The position numbers and the translations under genes are program-made. Shown piece after piece: positions 35,514-46,600 of a stretch of DNA of 64,000 nt; positions within the stretch are counted from its first letter, which is position 1; each line of letters starts with the position of its first letter. The stretch is from SFHK01 sp964554795. GTDB lineage: Bacteria > Bacillota > Clostridia > Christensenellales > Aristaeellaceae. The stretch is taken from contig CAZKQB010000005.1 in NCBI GenBank assembly GCA_964554795.1, forward strand, positions 32,493 through 96,492, given 5' to 3'. The notes under the pieces were generated by a model. The model ran no database searches. It was given only the letters and a program-made list of their open reading frames with translations, and was not told where the DNA came from.

Positions 35514-35542
35514 TAGACAAAGAAGAGAATTTATGGCACAAT
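35514..35542 (+). promoter_or_regulatory. promoter of the heterodimeric ABC exporter operon
   Basis: TAGACA (35514-35519) and CACAAT (35537-35542), 17-base spacer, divergent from the ABC-2 exporter promoter. Confidence 0.5.
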
Positions 35543-35575
35543 GCTCATATTCATCTATAAGGAAGTGAAACGGAC

Positions 35576-37303
35576 TTGAAGCGACTTTTCAAGTATCTGA
35601 AGCCGTACATGCTGCCGACGTTGCTTGCACCGCTGTTCATGCTGCTGGAGGTTGCAATGGACCTGATGCAGCCGGCGCTGATGAGCTACGTGATCGATGT
35701 TGGCGTGGCAAACTCGGACAAGGCCTACATCGTGCGTACGTGCATACTGATGTTCGTGTGCGCGCTCTTGGGCGTCATTGGCGGTCTGGGCAACATGTAT
35801 TTCTCTACCCGCGCGGGCTATGGCTTTGCACGCGACCTGCGCAGCGACCTGTACCGGCGCATTCAATCGTTCTCCTTTTCAGATATCGACCGATTCAAGA
35901 CCGGCTCGTTGGTTACGCGCACGACGAACGACGTGACCCAGATTCAGAATGCGTTCACAACCTGTATCCGCATGCTGGTGCGCGCGCCGTTTCTGTGCAT
36001 TGGCGGCGTAGTGATGGTGCTGATGCTGAACGCAAAGCTGTCGCTGGTGGTGCTGGCGGCGATTCCGTTTCTGGCGTCGATGATCGTGTTTCTGCTCAAG
36101 CGCGGCCGCCCACTGTTTACGTCCATGCAGGAAAAGCTGGATCGCGTGAACACGGTGATGCAGGAAAACCTTTCTGGCATCCGCGTTGTGAAGGCGTTTG
36201 CCCGCGCCGAGCATGAAAAGGAGAAGTTCAAGGTCGCCAACGATGACCTGTGCAATTCCACCATGCGGGCCATGATGATGATGTCCATGGCTTTCCCGCT
36301 GATCAACCTGATCATGAACGCTACAATGATTCTGATGTATGCCGTCGGGGGTCACATGGTCTTTCGCGGCGATCTGACGCCGGGCGAGATCATGGCGTTT
36401 TCCAATTACATCATGCAGATTCTGATGTCGCTTACCACGTCTTCATTTATGCTGATGTTCCTTTCGCGCGCGGGCGTATCCATTCGCCGTGTGCTGGAGG
36501 TACTGAACACGCAGTCTGACATTGTGGACGGTCCGGATGCGACGGCAGAGGTTACGCGCGGCGAGGTCGAGTTTGACCACGTAAGCTTTGCTTACCCGGG
36601 GCAGAGCGGCAATGTGCTGAGCGATATTTCGTTTACGGCCCGCGCAGGCGAAACGGTAGCCATTCTTGGCTCGACCGGCTCCGGAAAGTCTACGCTGATT
36701 TCACTGATTCCGCGCTTGTACGATGCGTCGGAGGGCAGTGTGAAGATCGACGGGAAGGACGTGCGTGCGTATCAGCTGAATACGCTGCGCGGCGCGATTG
36801 GCGTGGCGCTGCAGGAAAGCGTGCTGTTCACCGGCACCATTGAGGAAAACCTGCGCTGGGGCGATGAAAACGCGTCGGAGGAGGCTCTTCGGCATGCCGC
36901 CGCCATCGCGCAGGCCAGCCCGTTTGTAGAAAAGCTGGCAGACGGCTATCAGACTGAGCTGGGTCAGCGAGGCGTGAATCTGTCCGGCGGGCAGAAGCAG
37001 CGCCTATGCATTGCGCGCGCGCTGGCGCGGCATCCACGTATTCTGATTCTGGACGATTCCACCAGCGCGGTCGATCTTGCGACCGAGGCAGAAATTCAGA
37101 AGGGGCTGCGCGGCGCGTTCGGCGATATGACCGTATTTATTATCGCGCAGCGCATTTCGTCCGTGATGGATGCGGATCGAATCCTTGTGATGGAGAATGG
37201 CCGCGTGATCGATTCTGGCAGGCATGAGGAACTGAAAAAGCGCTGCGAGGTATACCGCGAAATCGTGGTCTCGCAGCTGGGAGAGGAGGCGGCGCGCGCA
37301 TGA
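35576..37303 (+). CDS. ABC exporter half-transporter, degenerate-site subunit
   Basis: 575 residues: six membrane helices (about 1-300), then a nucleotide-binding domain. Walker A is GSTGSGKSTLIS, signature LSGGQKQRL, and Walker B ILILDDSTSAVD with aspartate in place of the catalytic glutamate. That is the usual mark of the non-catalytic Walker B in heterodimeric exporters such as TM287/288 or BmrCD. The start is TTG behind AAGGAAG. Its stop overlaps the ATG of the next gene. Cargo is unknown; multidrug or peptide export is typical. Confidence 0.9.
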   Translation: MKRLFKYLKPYMLPTLLAPLFMLLEVAMDLMQPALMSYVIDVGVANSDKAYIVRTCILMFVCALLGVIGGLGNMYFSTRAGYGFARDLRSDLYRRIQSFSFSDIDRFKTGSLVTRTTNDVTQIQNAFTTCIRMLVRAPFLCIGGVVMVLMLNAKLSLVVLAAIPFLASMIVFLLKRGRPLFTSMQEKLDRVNTVMQENLSGIRVVKAFARAEHEKEKFKVANDDLCNSTMRAMMMMSMAFPLINLIMNATMILMYAVGGHMVFRGDLTPGEIMAFSNYIMQILMSLTTSSFMLMFLSRAGVSIRRVLEVLNTQSDIVDGPDATAEVTRGEVEFDHVSFAYPGQSGNVLSDISFTARAGETVAILGSTGSGKSTLISLIPRLYDASEGSVKIDGKDVRAYQLNTLRGAIGVALQESVLFTGTIEENLRWGDENASEEALRHAAAIAQASPFVEKLADGYQTELGQRGVNLSGGQKQRLCIARALARHPRILILDDSTSAVDLATEAEIQKGLRGAFGDMTVFIIAQRISSVMDADRILVMENGRVIDSGRHEELKKRCEVYREIVVSQLGEEAARA

Positions 37304-39375
37304 GTGAATCTGTGAAGACGCCTGAAAAGAAGCGCCGTTATGCGCCTGCGCAGACAGGCGGACGCGGCGGTCATGGCCCCGGCCCGCGAGGCATGGAGCG
37401 TGCCAAGGTGAAGGACGCGCGCGGCGTCGTCCGCCGCCTGTCCGGCTATCTGACGAAGGTGCGTCTGCCGCTGGTCGCCGCGATTCTTGCGCTGATCGCA
37501 TCTACCATTACCTCGCTGCTTACCCCGCGCGTATCTGGCAGCCTGATTGACGCATTAAATGCCGCTACCAACCTAAGCCCCGCGCTGATTGCTGCAGGTG
37601 TGTTTGGCGTGTATCTTTCAAACGGCTTGTTCCTGTCTGCGCGCCAGAATCGGGAGGGGCTTAAGAAGGATGCGGGCCGGCTGATGACCGAGGGTCTTGT
37701 CTTCTCGATGGCGAATTTCGCCGTGACTACGGCGGGCGGGGGCGCGATTTTGTACGTTTCCACCGGCGAGGCGAATGCGCGCCTGATGGAGCTGCTTCTG
37801 AAGCTGGGCGGGTTGTATCTGGCGGGGACGCTTCTATCGCTTTTCCAGCAGCTGATGCTGGTGCGCGTGGCACAGCACACGGTGCGCGTTATTCGTACGG
37901 ATCTGTTTGACAAGCTGCAGGCGCTGCCGCTTCGGTATTTTGATTCCACGCCGCACGGCCAGCTGATGAGCCGTCTGACGAACGACGTGGACAATGTGTC
38001 CAGCATGCTTTCCAATTCGATAACGCAGATTCTTTCTGCCGTGATTACGCTGGTCATGTGCCTGTATATGATGCTTCGGCTCAGCTGGCAGCTGACGCTG
38101 GTCAGCTGCGTCACCATTCCCGTGAGCCTTTTGATTGCGCGTACCGTGACGAAGCGCACGCGCAGGCTTTTCAAGGAGCAGCAGGCTTGCCTGGGCGAGC
38201 TGAATGGCATCGTGGAGGAAACGGTGAGCGGCGCGCGTGTCGTGAAGGTGTTTTGCCGTGAGGAAAACGTGATTTGCGAGTTTGACGAGGCAAACGAGGA
38301 GCTTACGAAGGCCGGTGTTACGGCCAGCATCCTGTCCTCCGCTATGGGCCCGCTGATGAACGTCGTGCACAATTTCGCCTATGCGCTAATGAGCGGTATC
38401 GGCGGCTTCCTGGTTGTGAGCGGAAGCGTGAGCTCCATCGGAATGATTCAGTCGTTCCTGCAATACTCGCGACAGTTTGCCAACCCGTTCAATCAGATTG
38501 CAAACCTCATCACCTCCATCCAGTCGGCGTTGGCCGGCGCGGAGCGCGTGTTTGAGGTGATGGATGTGGAGCCCGAGCCGGAGGATGCGCCGAATGCTGA
38601 TCCGCTCGCGCAGCCGCAGGGGCACGTGGAATTCCGGAACGTTACCTTCGGCTACGATCCGGCGCGCCCGATTCTGAAGAACGTGACCTTCGAGGCAAAG
38701 CCGGGGCAGACGATCGCGCTTGTCGGCCCTACCGGCGCAGGCAAGACTACCGTTGTAAACCTGCTGATGCGGTTTTACGATATTGATTCCGGCGATATTT
38801 TCATTGACGGAATTAACATCCGGGACATTCAGCGTCGTCCGCTGCGGCTGAGCCTGGGTATGGTGCTTCAGGATGTGTACCTGTTCGCGGGAACGATTCG
38901 GGACAACATTGCCTATGGCCGACCGGGTGCGACCGACGAGCAGATTCGCCATGCGGCAAGACTGGCTAACTGCGAGGAGTTCATCGAAAGACTGCCGCAG
39001 GGCTACGATACCGAGCTTGCAGAGGCCGGTGCAAACCTGTCGCAGGGACAGAGGCAGCTTCTGTCCATTGCCCGCGCGATTCTTGCTGATCCGTCGGTGC
39101 TGATTCTTGACGAGGCGACCAGCTCCGTTGACACCCGCACGGAAATGCATATCCAGCAGGCCATGCTGACGCTGATGAAGGGGCGCACCAGCTTCGTGAT
39201 AGCACATCGCTTGTCCACCATTCGCGGCGCCAATCAGATTCTTGTACTCAACGGCGGCGAAATTATCGAGCGCGGTTCGCACGAGCAGCTGCTCGCGGCG
39301 GATGGCTTCTATGCCAATCTGCTCAAGAGCCAGTATCGTAGCGGCCTGGTAGAGGAAGACGAGGAGAATAAATAA
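37300..39375 (+). CDS. ABC exporter half-transporter, catalytic subunit
   Basis: 691 residues with an N-terminal extension of about 50 basic, glycine-rich residues (KKRRYAPAQTGGRGGHGPGP), then six membrane helices and a nucleotide-binding domain. Walker A GPTGAGKTTVVN, signature LSQGQRQLLS (Gln for the second Gly), Walker B VLILDEATSSVD with the catalytic glutamate, and switch HRLSTIRGA. The altered signature here faces the degenerate Walker B of the partner, so the pair has one working and one weak ATP site. Overlaps the partner gene as ATGA. Confidence 0.92.
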   Translation: MSESVKTPEKKRRYAPAQTGGRGGHGPGPRGMERAKVKDARGVVRRLSGYLTKVRLPLVAAILALIASTITSLLTPRVSGSLIDALNAATNLSPALIAAGVFGVYLSNGLFLSARQNREGLKKDAGRLMTEGLVFSMANFAVTTAGGGAILYVSTGEANARLMELLLKLGGLYLAGTLLSLFQQLMLVRVAQHTVRVIRTDLFDKLQALPLRYFDSTPHGQLMSRLTNDVDNVSSMLSNSITQILSAVITLVMCLYMMLRLSWQLTLVSCVTIPVSLLIARTVTKRTRRLFKEQQACLGELNGIVEETVSGARVVKVFCREENVICEFDEANEELTKAGVTASILSSAMGPLMNVVHNFAYALMSGIGGFLVVSGSVSSIGMIQSFLQYSRQFANPFNQIANLITSIQSALAGAERVFEVMDVEPEPEDAPNADPLAQPQGHVEFRNVTFGYDPARPILKNVTFEAKPGQTIALVGPTGAGKTTVVNLLMRFYDIDSGDIFIDGINIRDIQRRPLRLSLGMVLQDVYLFAGTIRDNIAYGRPGATDEQIRHAARLANCEEFIERLPQGYDTELAEAGANLSQGQRQLLSIARAILADPSVLILDEATSSVDTRTEMHIQQAMLTLMKGRTSFVIAHRLSTIRGANQILVLNGGEIIERGSHEQLLAADGFYANLLKSQYRSGLVEEDEENK

Positions 39376-39378
39376 AAG

Positions 39379-39437
39379 AACAAACCGCAGTCTACTTTAT
39401 ACGTAATGAAACGAAATAAAGCAGACTGCGGTTTGTT
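39379..39437 (+). terminator. long hairpin after the ABC exporter operon
   Basis: AACAAACCGCAGTCT-type arm 39379-39399 pairs with 39417-39437 (21 positions, one mismatch), followed by TT and then TCGC. It begins right after the stop. The arms share the AGTCTG/CAGACT core with the palindromes that follow it. Confidence 0.8.
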
Positions 39438-39446
39438 TTCGCACAA

Positions 39447-39616
39447 AAACAGACTGTAGTCTGCTTTGCGCAAGAGATGACAAGAGCCAAAAACAGACCA
39501 TAGTCTTATGAATAACTTATAAGAATGAATTAAACAGACTAAAGTCTATTCGTGATGCAGACGTGCAATTAAACAGACTATAGTCTGTTTATAGTAAAAC
39601 AAACCATAGTCTGTTT
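39447..39616. repeat. array of five AAACAGACTATAGTCTGTTT-type palindromes
   Basis: Units at 39447-39467, 39491-39509, 39532-39550, 39571-39590 and 39597-39616. The fourth is a perfect 20-bp palindrome; the others differ at a few positions. Spacing between unit starts is 44, 41, 39 and 26 bases. The terminator hairpin just before uses the same core. The array fills the gap between two convergent genes. It contains no open frame I would support. Confidence 0.9.
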
Positions 39617-39630
39617 TCGCAAAAAACAAG

Positions 39631-40380
39631 CTACAGCAGTCTGCGCGCGTAGTCAAAGCCTTCCTTAATGCATTCAAATGCGTCCCTGTCCCATGTCTCT
39701 TGCTCGACCAGCGCATAAGGAACGCCTGCGCGCAGACAGGCTGCCGCGATACGAGGAAAGTCCGTGCAGCCCTGTCCTACCGGAGCCAGTCTGGAGGCGG
39801 GGTCGGGGGAGAGCATGTCCTTGAAGTGCACCATGGAGATGTGCCCGGCGCGAGCCTCAATCCACGCGCCTGCGTCGAGTCCCGCGCGAATCAGCTGGCA
39901 GGTATCGGGTACGAGCGTGAGGTCGGGCAGCGCACTCAGAACGAGCTCTGCCAGCGGCTGGCCATCCTCCCCAGGGCGAAAGTCCTTCCACAGCGGATGA
40001 TAGCTCAGAGTTTGCCCTTCTTTTTCCAGCTGTGCGCGCGCGTTTTCCAGCGCAAGCGCGAATTCCCGTGCGCCGGAGACGCCTTGAAAGCGCTCCGGAA
40101 TGCCGCTCAGACAGATTTCCGACGAGCCGCTGCACTGATTCAGGTCGATTAGGCGGGCGAGCGATTGAAGTCCTGCGTCGAATTTCTCCTGTACGCCCAG
40201 AGAGGTTAGCCCGTGTGCGCGCAGCGCGTTGCCTACGGCAGCGTTCGGTACCGACGGAGCAATCCATTGCAGCTGCACGTGCTGGCAGCCCATTGCCTTT
40301 AGACGGCAGAGCGTGTCGTCAACAGCCTGAGGTGTGTTCAGATAGGCTTCGAGACTTGAAATCTGTATGCCGATAACCAT
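39631..40380 (-). CDS. xylose-isomerase-like TIM-barrel protein
   Basis: 249 residues of the sugar phosphate isomerase/epimerase (AP-endonuclease-2) superfamily: MVIGIQISSLEAYLN opening, ISMVHFKDML and ALVEQETWDRD with likely metal-binding residues, and LVPDTCQLIRAG in the position of the usual DTxH motif (the histidine is replaced by Gln). It starts at 40380 because GGAGG lies 7 bases upstream; the ATG at 40386 is only one base from it. It is unlike the TIM barrel in the cobamide operon beyond the fold. The substrate is unknown. Confidence 0.75.
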   Translation of the reverse strand: MVIGIQISSLEAYLNTPQAVDDTLCRLKAMGCQHVQLQWIAPSVPNAAVGNALRAHGLTSLGVQEKFDAGLQSLARLIDLNQCSGSSEICLSGIPERFQGVSGAREFALALENARAQLEKEGQTLSYHPLWKDFRPGEDGQPLAELVLSALPDLTLVPDTCQLIRAGLDAGAWIEARAGHISMVHFKDMLSPDPASRLAPVGQGCTDFPRIAAACLRAGVPYALVEQETWDRDAFECIKEGFDYARRLL

Positions 40381-40410
40381 ACGCATTCCTCCGTTCCGCA
40401 TTTTCCTTTG

Positions 40411-40438
40411 ATTATAGCATGCTTTGCCGGAAAAACAA
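40411..40438 (-). promoter_or_regulatory. promoter of the TIM-barrel gene
   Basis: Minus-strand TTGTTT (40433-40438) and TATAAT (40411-40416), 16-base spacer. In the remaining gap to 40676 I see no clear plus-strand promoter and no gene. Confidence 0.55.
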
Positions 40439-40676
40439 GCCCTTGCCCTGCATGAGCTGCAGGATTTGCGTGCATAATGAGGGTATTCAAATTCAGGCAC
40501 CGCCGCACAAGCTGGCAACGCGTCTGACATGGTTTTCAGTCCTCTGCGGCATGCAAATTCCCTGGATTCCATCGAATAAGCTCTCGAAATTTGCATTTGC
40601 ATCAGACAAAAAACTATTCGTCAGCTGACCGACTCATTTGTGCGGTATTGCCTCAGGAAATTACCCGGAGGTATGC

Positions 40677-43600
40677 ATGAAACAGAACAGATGCTGTGCG
40701 GGGCTAAGTCAGGGTCAGTATCGGGCCGACAGCCTTCGCCTGTCCCGGATGGAGGCACGGATTCGGGAGTTGTTCGCCGACTGCGCCGATATGACGGATG
40801 CTGCTCAATACCTGAACGCCAATATTGGCCTGATGCGCGTGTACGCCGAGCGGGCACGCGGTAATCTGAAGGGCTTTTTTGCCGATGATCGTCTGTGCCG
40901 GTGGGCGCGGCAGCTGCTTGCGGGCGGCGAGGTGCGCGTGAATGCGGAAATGATTCTGTCATCCCTTGCTGCGGTGGATGAGAGGGAGCTTCTAACGGCG
41001 GAGGAAATCTGGAAAGCGCCGGATATAATGCGCGTTTCGGCGGCGGGTGCGTTTCTTCATGCAGGAGAAAGGGTGCTTGCCATGCAGGCGGCTTGGCAGC
41101 GTGCCGAAAGGTGGGTAGCTGCAGAGAGCGCCGAGCTGGTATATGAGGAGGAGCAGGCGTTTTTCGCGCATGCGCTGGCATTGGCTGCCGCCGCGGGGGA
41201 CGTGGAGAAGCGGGGCATGCTGATGCGTGCGCTTGCGTTGCTTGGGCGCGATGAGGAGACCTGCGTGCAGGCTGTACAGGATGCCGAGAGTTCCGGTCGG
41301 CTCGAAATGGAAAACCTGATGGGCGCTGTGCGTGCGCTGGACGAGATCAGCTGGGAGGACGCATTCGAGCGCGTGAGCTTTTTGGAGCGCACGCTGTGCC
41401 GCGATCCTGCCGGTATCTATGCGCACATGGAGCGTGCATCCCGGGAGATCATTCGGCGTGAGGTGCGCGGCATTGCCCGGAGAAGTGGATACCCAGAGCG
41501 CAGCGTAGCGTCGCTTGCGCTGGAAATCGCCGATGCAGAAACGGGCGTATGCGGCGTTCTGTATACCGATGCAGGGCGCGCGCAGCTGGCCGATGCCATG
41601 GGTGGAGCGCGCATACGCATGCGCGCCATCACGCCTGACCCGACAGGGCGCGGCTACACGGCGTTGCATCTGCTGTTTTTTCTGCTTCTGATGCTCGTTG
41701 CGGCGACGTTTATGCGCGGCGCGCTTTCGGTGATTGCGGCGATTCCGGCGGCGTGGACGTTGGCGGGCATGCTATTGAACAGGATGATTCAGCAATTTGT
41801 GCCGGTGCATCCGCTGCTTCGGTTAAAGCTGGACGAGGTGCCGGCAGATGCGGCGACGCTGGTTGTGATACCGGCGCTGATCACCGGCGGCGAGCGCGGC
41901 GCAGAGCTGGCCGGACAGCTGGAGGCGTTGGGCGTGCTGGACTCGAACGAGCACGTCGATTTTCTGCTGCTGGGTGATTTCCGGGATGGGAAGGAGCAGC
42001 AGGCTGAGGGGGACGCGGAAATTCTTGACCGCGTGCGCGCGGAAATTGCGCGGATGAATGCGCGTGCCGAGCGCGAAAAGTATTTTTTCCTGCACCGAAT
42101 GCGTGAATACAATGAGGCGGACGGCATCTGGATGGGGCGCGAACGCAAGCGCGGCGCGCTTTGTGACCTGAACGCGCTGCTTACGACGGGTGAAAGCCGG
42201 TTTGCCGCAGAGGGAGCACGCGCCAGCGCGCTGACGGGCCGGTATCGATACGTGTTTACCGTGGATGCCGACACGCAGATGATACCTGGTACCGTCGAAA
42301 AGCTGATAGGCACGATTCATCACCCGTTGAACCGCCCCCGTGCGGACGGCCGCGGCTATGCCGTGATTCAGCCGCGCATGGAGCTGGCAGCGGACGGCCT
42401 TATCAACCGCTTCCAGCAGCTGTTCGCGGGTGCGGGCGGAGCGGATACGTATCATGTGTGTGCTCCGGATGTGTTCCGCGACCTGTGCGGCGAAGGGTTG
42501 TTCGGAGGCAAGGGCATTTATGATGTGCGGGCGTTTCTCAAGCGTACCGAGGGCGCGTTTGACGACAATACTGTGCTCAGCCACGATATGATCGAGGGCC
42601 TGCTGGCGCGCTGCGGCTTTGCCGGCGATCTTGCGCTGTTTGAGGGCTTTCCATCTTCGCCGGACGCATATTTGAAGCGTATGGAGCGCTGGACGCGCGG
42701 AGACTGGCAGCTGCTGCGCTATGTCTTTGGGCGGGTACGGCTGTCTGCACTTGGGCGGCTTCATATCTTTGACAACCTCATGCGCAGTCTGTTTCATGCG
42801 TCTGTGGGCGCGCTTTTTGTGCTTTCCGTATGGACGGGGAATGTAGCGGCGCTTGCGACGGCGCTCATATGTCTTTTTTTACCGACGGTGTTTTCGCGCT
42901 TCCGCGGCCTTTCGCAGGCGGCGGGACGCTTTCTTCTGCTGCCTGCCATGGCTGCGACTGGGCAGACCGCGGCATTGCGCGCGCTATATCGAATGCTGAT
43001 TTCGCATAAGAAAATGCTGGAATGGGTTACAGCAGCGGATGCCGACCGGATGGGCGGGAGCGGAAACGTAGCGGGCACGGTGCAGGCAATTCTACTTTTG
43101 CCCGCGCTTGCGCGCCCGGCATGGCTGCTGGCTGCGCTGCCGCTCGCAGCGGCGTTCGCGCTGGGTAAGCTGCTGCTCGATCGACTGAGCGCAGACGACG
43201 GGGAAACGGTGTTCACATCGCGCGCATTCACGATGATGATGGAAACGGCCCGGGATACGTGGAAATATTTCGAGCGCTTTGTGCCGCTGTCCGGAAACGG
43301 GCTGCCGCCGGACAACGTTCAGCTGGATCCTTGCGCGGGCCCGGCAGAACGCACGTCGCCCACGAATATCGGCATGTATATGATGAGTTGCGTGGCGGCG
43401 CGCGAGCTGGGCCTGATCGATCCGGGCGAGATGCGCGCGCGGCTTCGGGAAACGTTGCGAACGCTGCGCTCGCTTCCGAAGTGGCACGGGCTTCTATATA
43501 ACTGGTATGACACGCGCACGTTGTATCCGCTGCATCCAACCTATGTTTCTAGCGTGGACTGCGGAAATTTGCTTGCCGCATTGCTTGTGGCGCGCAATGC

Positions 43601-46600
43601 GTCTTCAGAGGAGGATGCGGGACGATTCCAATCGCTGATTGACGAAATGGAGCTGGAGCGCCTGTACGACGAGGAACGCGGTTTGTTCCGCATTGGCTAC
43701 GACGCGGAGAAGGATGCGCCGGGACAGTCATATTACGACCTACTGGCCTCAGAGGCGCGCATCCTGTCCTATGTGGCGATGGCCGAGCGCGGTATTCCCG
43801 TGCGCCATTGGGAGAAGCTGGGTCGTCCGTGTGCGCGTGTTCGCGGCGGCTGTGCGCTGTATTCGTGGAGCGGTACAATGTTTGAATATATGATGCCCTT
43901 CCTGTTCATGCCCTCTGCCGCGAAAACGCTGCTGGGTATGAGCGCGCGCGGCGCCGTCGGCGCGCAGATCCGGGACGGCGAGCGAAGACGCAGACCGTGG
44001 GGTGTTTCCGAAAGCGCCTACCGCGCGTTTGATGCGGCGATGAACTACCAGTATCGCGCCTTCGGCATCGCCGAGCTGGCGCTGTCAGGCACGGACGAGG
44101 GCGGCGTGATCGCACCGTATGCGTGCATGCTGGCACTGCCTGCCGCGCCGGAGCGCGCCGCACAGAACCTTCAGGAGATGACCGCGCAGGGACTGCGCGG
44201 GGAATTCGGTTATTATGAAGCGCTGGACGAGCGCCGCGAAAGCGAAGGCGGCGTGGTGTTCAGCTATATGTCGCACCATCAGGGCATGGCGCTGTGCGCG
44301 CTGTGCAATGCGTTGACGGGCGGCTGTCTGAACCAGTATTTCATGCTCGCACCGCGTGAGCGCGCTCTTTCCGTGCTGCTGAACGAAAAGCCGTTCGCCC
44401 GCCCGCCGCTGTTTCGCGGGCCGGCGCCGAACGTGCCTGTATCCGAGGAAAGCGCCCGGGCTCGTCGGCTTTTGCGTGGCACGGTACGCACGGCGTTTGC
44501 CGGTTCCGGGCAGGGACATCTGCTGTCTGGGCAGGATGCCTGCGCATGGCTGGATGCGGACGGAAACGGATTCTATCGCCGGTTGGGTATTTACGCCAAT
44601 CGCTGGCACGGTGATACTGTGCGCTATCCGGAACGTCTGCTTCCGCGCGTGAAGGATGACGATGGCGAAATCGCGTTTCCCAGATGCGTATTCGAGCCGG
44701 GTTTGGCCTCCTTCTTTGGACGCGGCAGCCGGGGCAGCTATGAGATCTGCGCATGCTTGTCGCCGGAAACGGGCGCGCTGCACATCCGCGTGAGGGTACA
44801 TGCACTGCGCGATGCGGAAATCACGTGTACGCAGCGCTTTTCGGTATCGTTGTCAGATGAAAATGCCATGTACGCGCATCCGGCGTTTCAGGCACTGTTT
44901 GTAAAAGCGTCTGCTGCAGGCGAGGGCGCCATGCGCTATACGCGCATTCGTCGCTTGGCGGAGGACACGGATTTTGCGCTGTATGCAGTTTGTGAAGATG
45001 GCGAAGCGCTTGAAGAGGCTACGGAAACGGGGCGAGATGCGGAGGTCGGCGTTTATAACCGTTGCTGCGCCCGCGTGAGCGCCGGGGAAACGAGGGATTT
45101 CTATTTTACCCTTGCGCTCGTGCGCGGAGGCACGGAGGTTTCCGGTGGAGCGGATGCATTTCTGCGCGCGCAGTCTCTGGCTGGAGCGAGCGCCCGTTCG
45201 CTTCTGAATTTCTGCGGATTGAACGGCGCGGTTACTGCGTCGCTCGACGCAATCTGCGCCCGCGCGCTGACGACGCGGCCGGAAACGCGCGTTCTTATGC
45301 GTTTGACGGGGCGAGAGCTGTGGCCGCTGGGCCTTTCTGGCGATAAGCCGATCCTGCTGATGTCCGCGCGCGCGGCGGCGCGAAGCGAAGCGCTCTCGCG
45401 GTTGATTCGCGCGCATGAATATTTGGAAAGGGCGGGCGTGCCGCTGACGCTTGTGGTACTGTGCACTCGGAAAAACGAATATCGCCAGCCGGCGAGAGAG
45501 GAAATTGATCGGCTGATTTCTGCTAGCCATCTGAACGCACGCCGAAACCGAGAGGGCGGCGTGTACGTGCTGGATGCCGGGCAGCTGGATGAAGCGCAGC
45601 GCGCGCTTTTGACGGCGCTGGCTGTAAATCGATCCGAGCCTGCGCGCCCGGCCGTGGCGTTTAGTGATATTCCCGTGCTGCCCATGGAGCGTACTCTGCC
45701 GCCCGCAGAGCGGCTGGCGGACAACGGTTACGGCGGCTTTGCCGACGACGGCTATCAGATCGATGTGCTTCCGAGGCGGGATACGCCGCGCCCGTGGGTA
45801 AACATTCTGTCCAATGCGGACTTCGGCGTGCTGGTTACAGAAAAGGGAGGCGGCTTTGCGTGGCATGGAAACAGCCGTATGGGACGGCTTACGCCCTTTG
45901 ATAACGACATCGCCCGCGAGGGCTGGGGCGTACGACTGTATGCGGTGACAGAGAGGGGCTTTGCTTCGCTTTTGCCGCAGGAGCGCCCGCGCGGCGCGTA
46001 TCGCGTGACGCACGCACCGGGAGAAACGCGCTTTGAGTGCGCGTTCGACGGGCTGTCTGTCTGTACGCGCTGGCATGTGGATGCGGCGGAGAGCGTTGCG
46101 TGTCTGACTGTGGAAATCGAAAACGATGCGGAGGAAACGCGCGCGGTGACGCTGGTTGCGGCCTGCGATTTCCTGATGGGCGACGACGTGCGCGACCGAA
46201 GGCTGCTGTCTGTGGTCGGAGAAAACGGGTTGGTCGTCGCGCAGGGACGCATGGAGGGCGTTGGCTTCCTTGCGGGCGCGGTCTGCGAGCGCGAGCGTCT
46301 GCCGGAGCATTATGAGCTGGCGGATGCCTGTGTGAGCGCTGCGGTCAGCATCGCGCCGGGCGAGCGCGCCGGACGAAGCTTTCTGCTCGGTTGGGCGCCG
46401 ACAAAGGCAGACGCGGAGCGCCTTACAGCGGAATTTTCCCCCGAGGCTTCGCTGGAACGCACGCGTGCATGCTGGCAGAGCCGGCTTTCGCGCGTGAAGG
46501 TGCGTACGGGTGACGAGCTGCGCGACCGGCTGGTGAATGGGTTTATAAAATATCAGGCGCTGGCCTGCCGCGTGTTTGCACGCACGGGGCTGTATCAGCC

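Noticed and set aside
39447..39616. Possible CRISPR array
   Set aside because: The units are full palindromes with unequal, similar-composition gaps of 6 to 24 bases, there are no cas genes, and the repeats are too variable.
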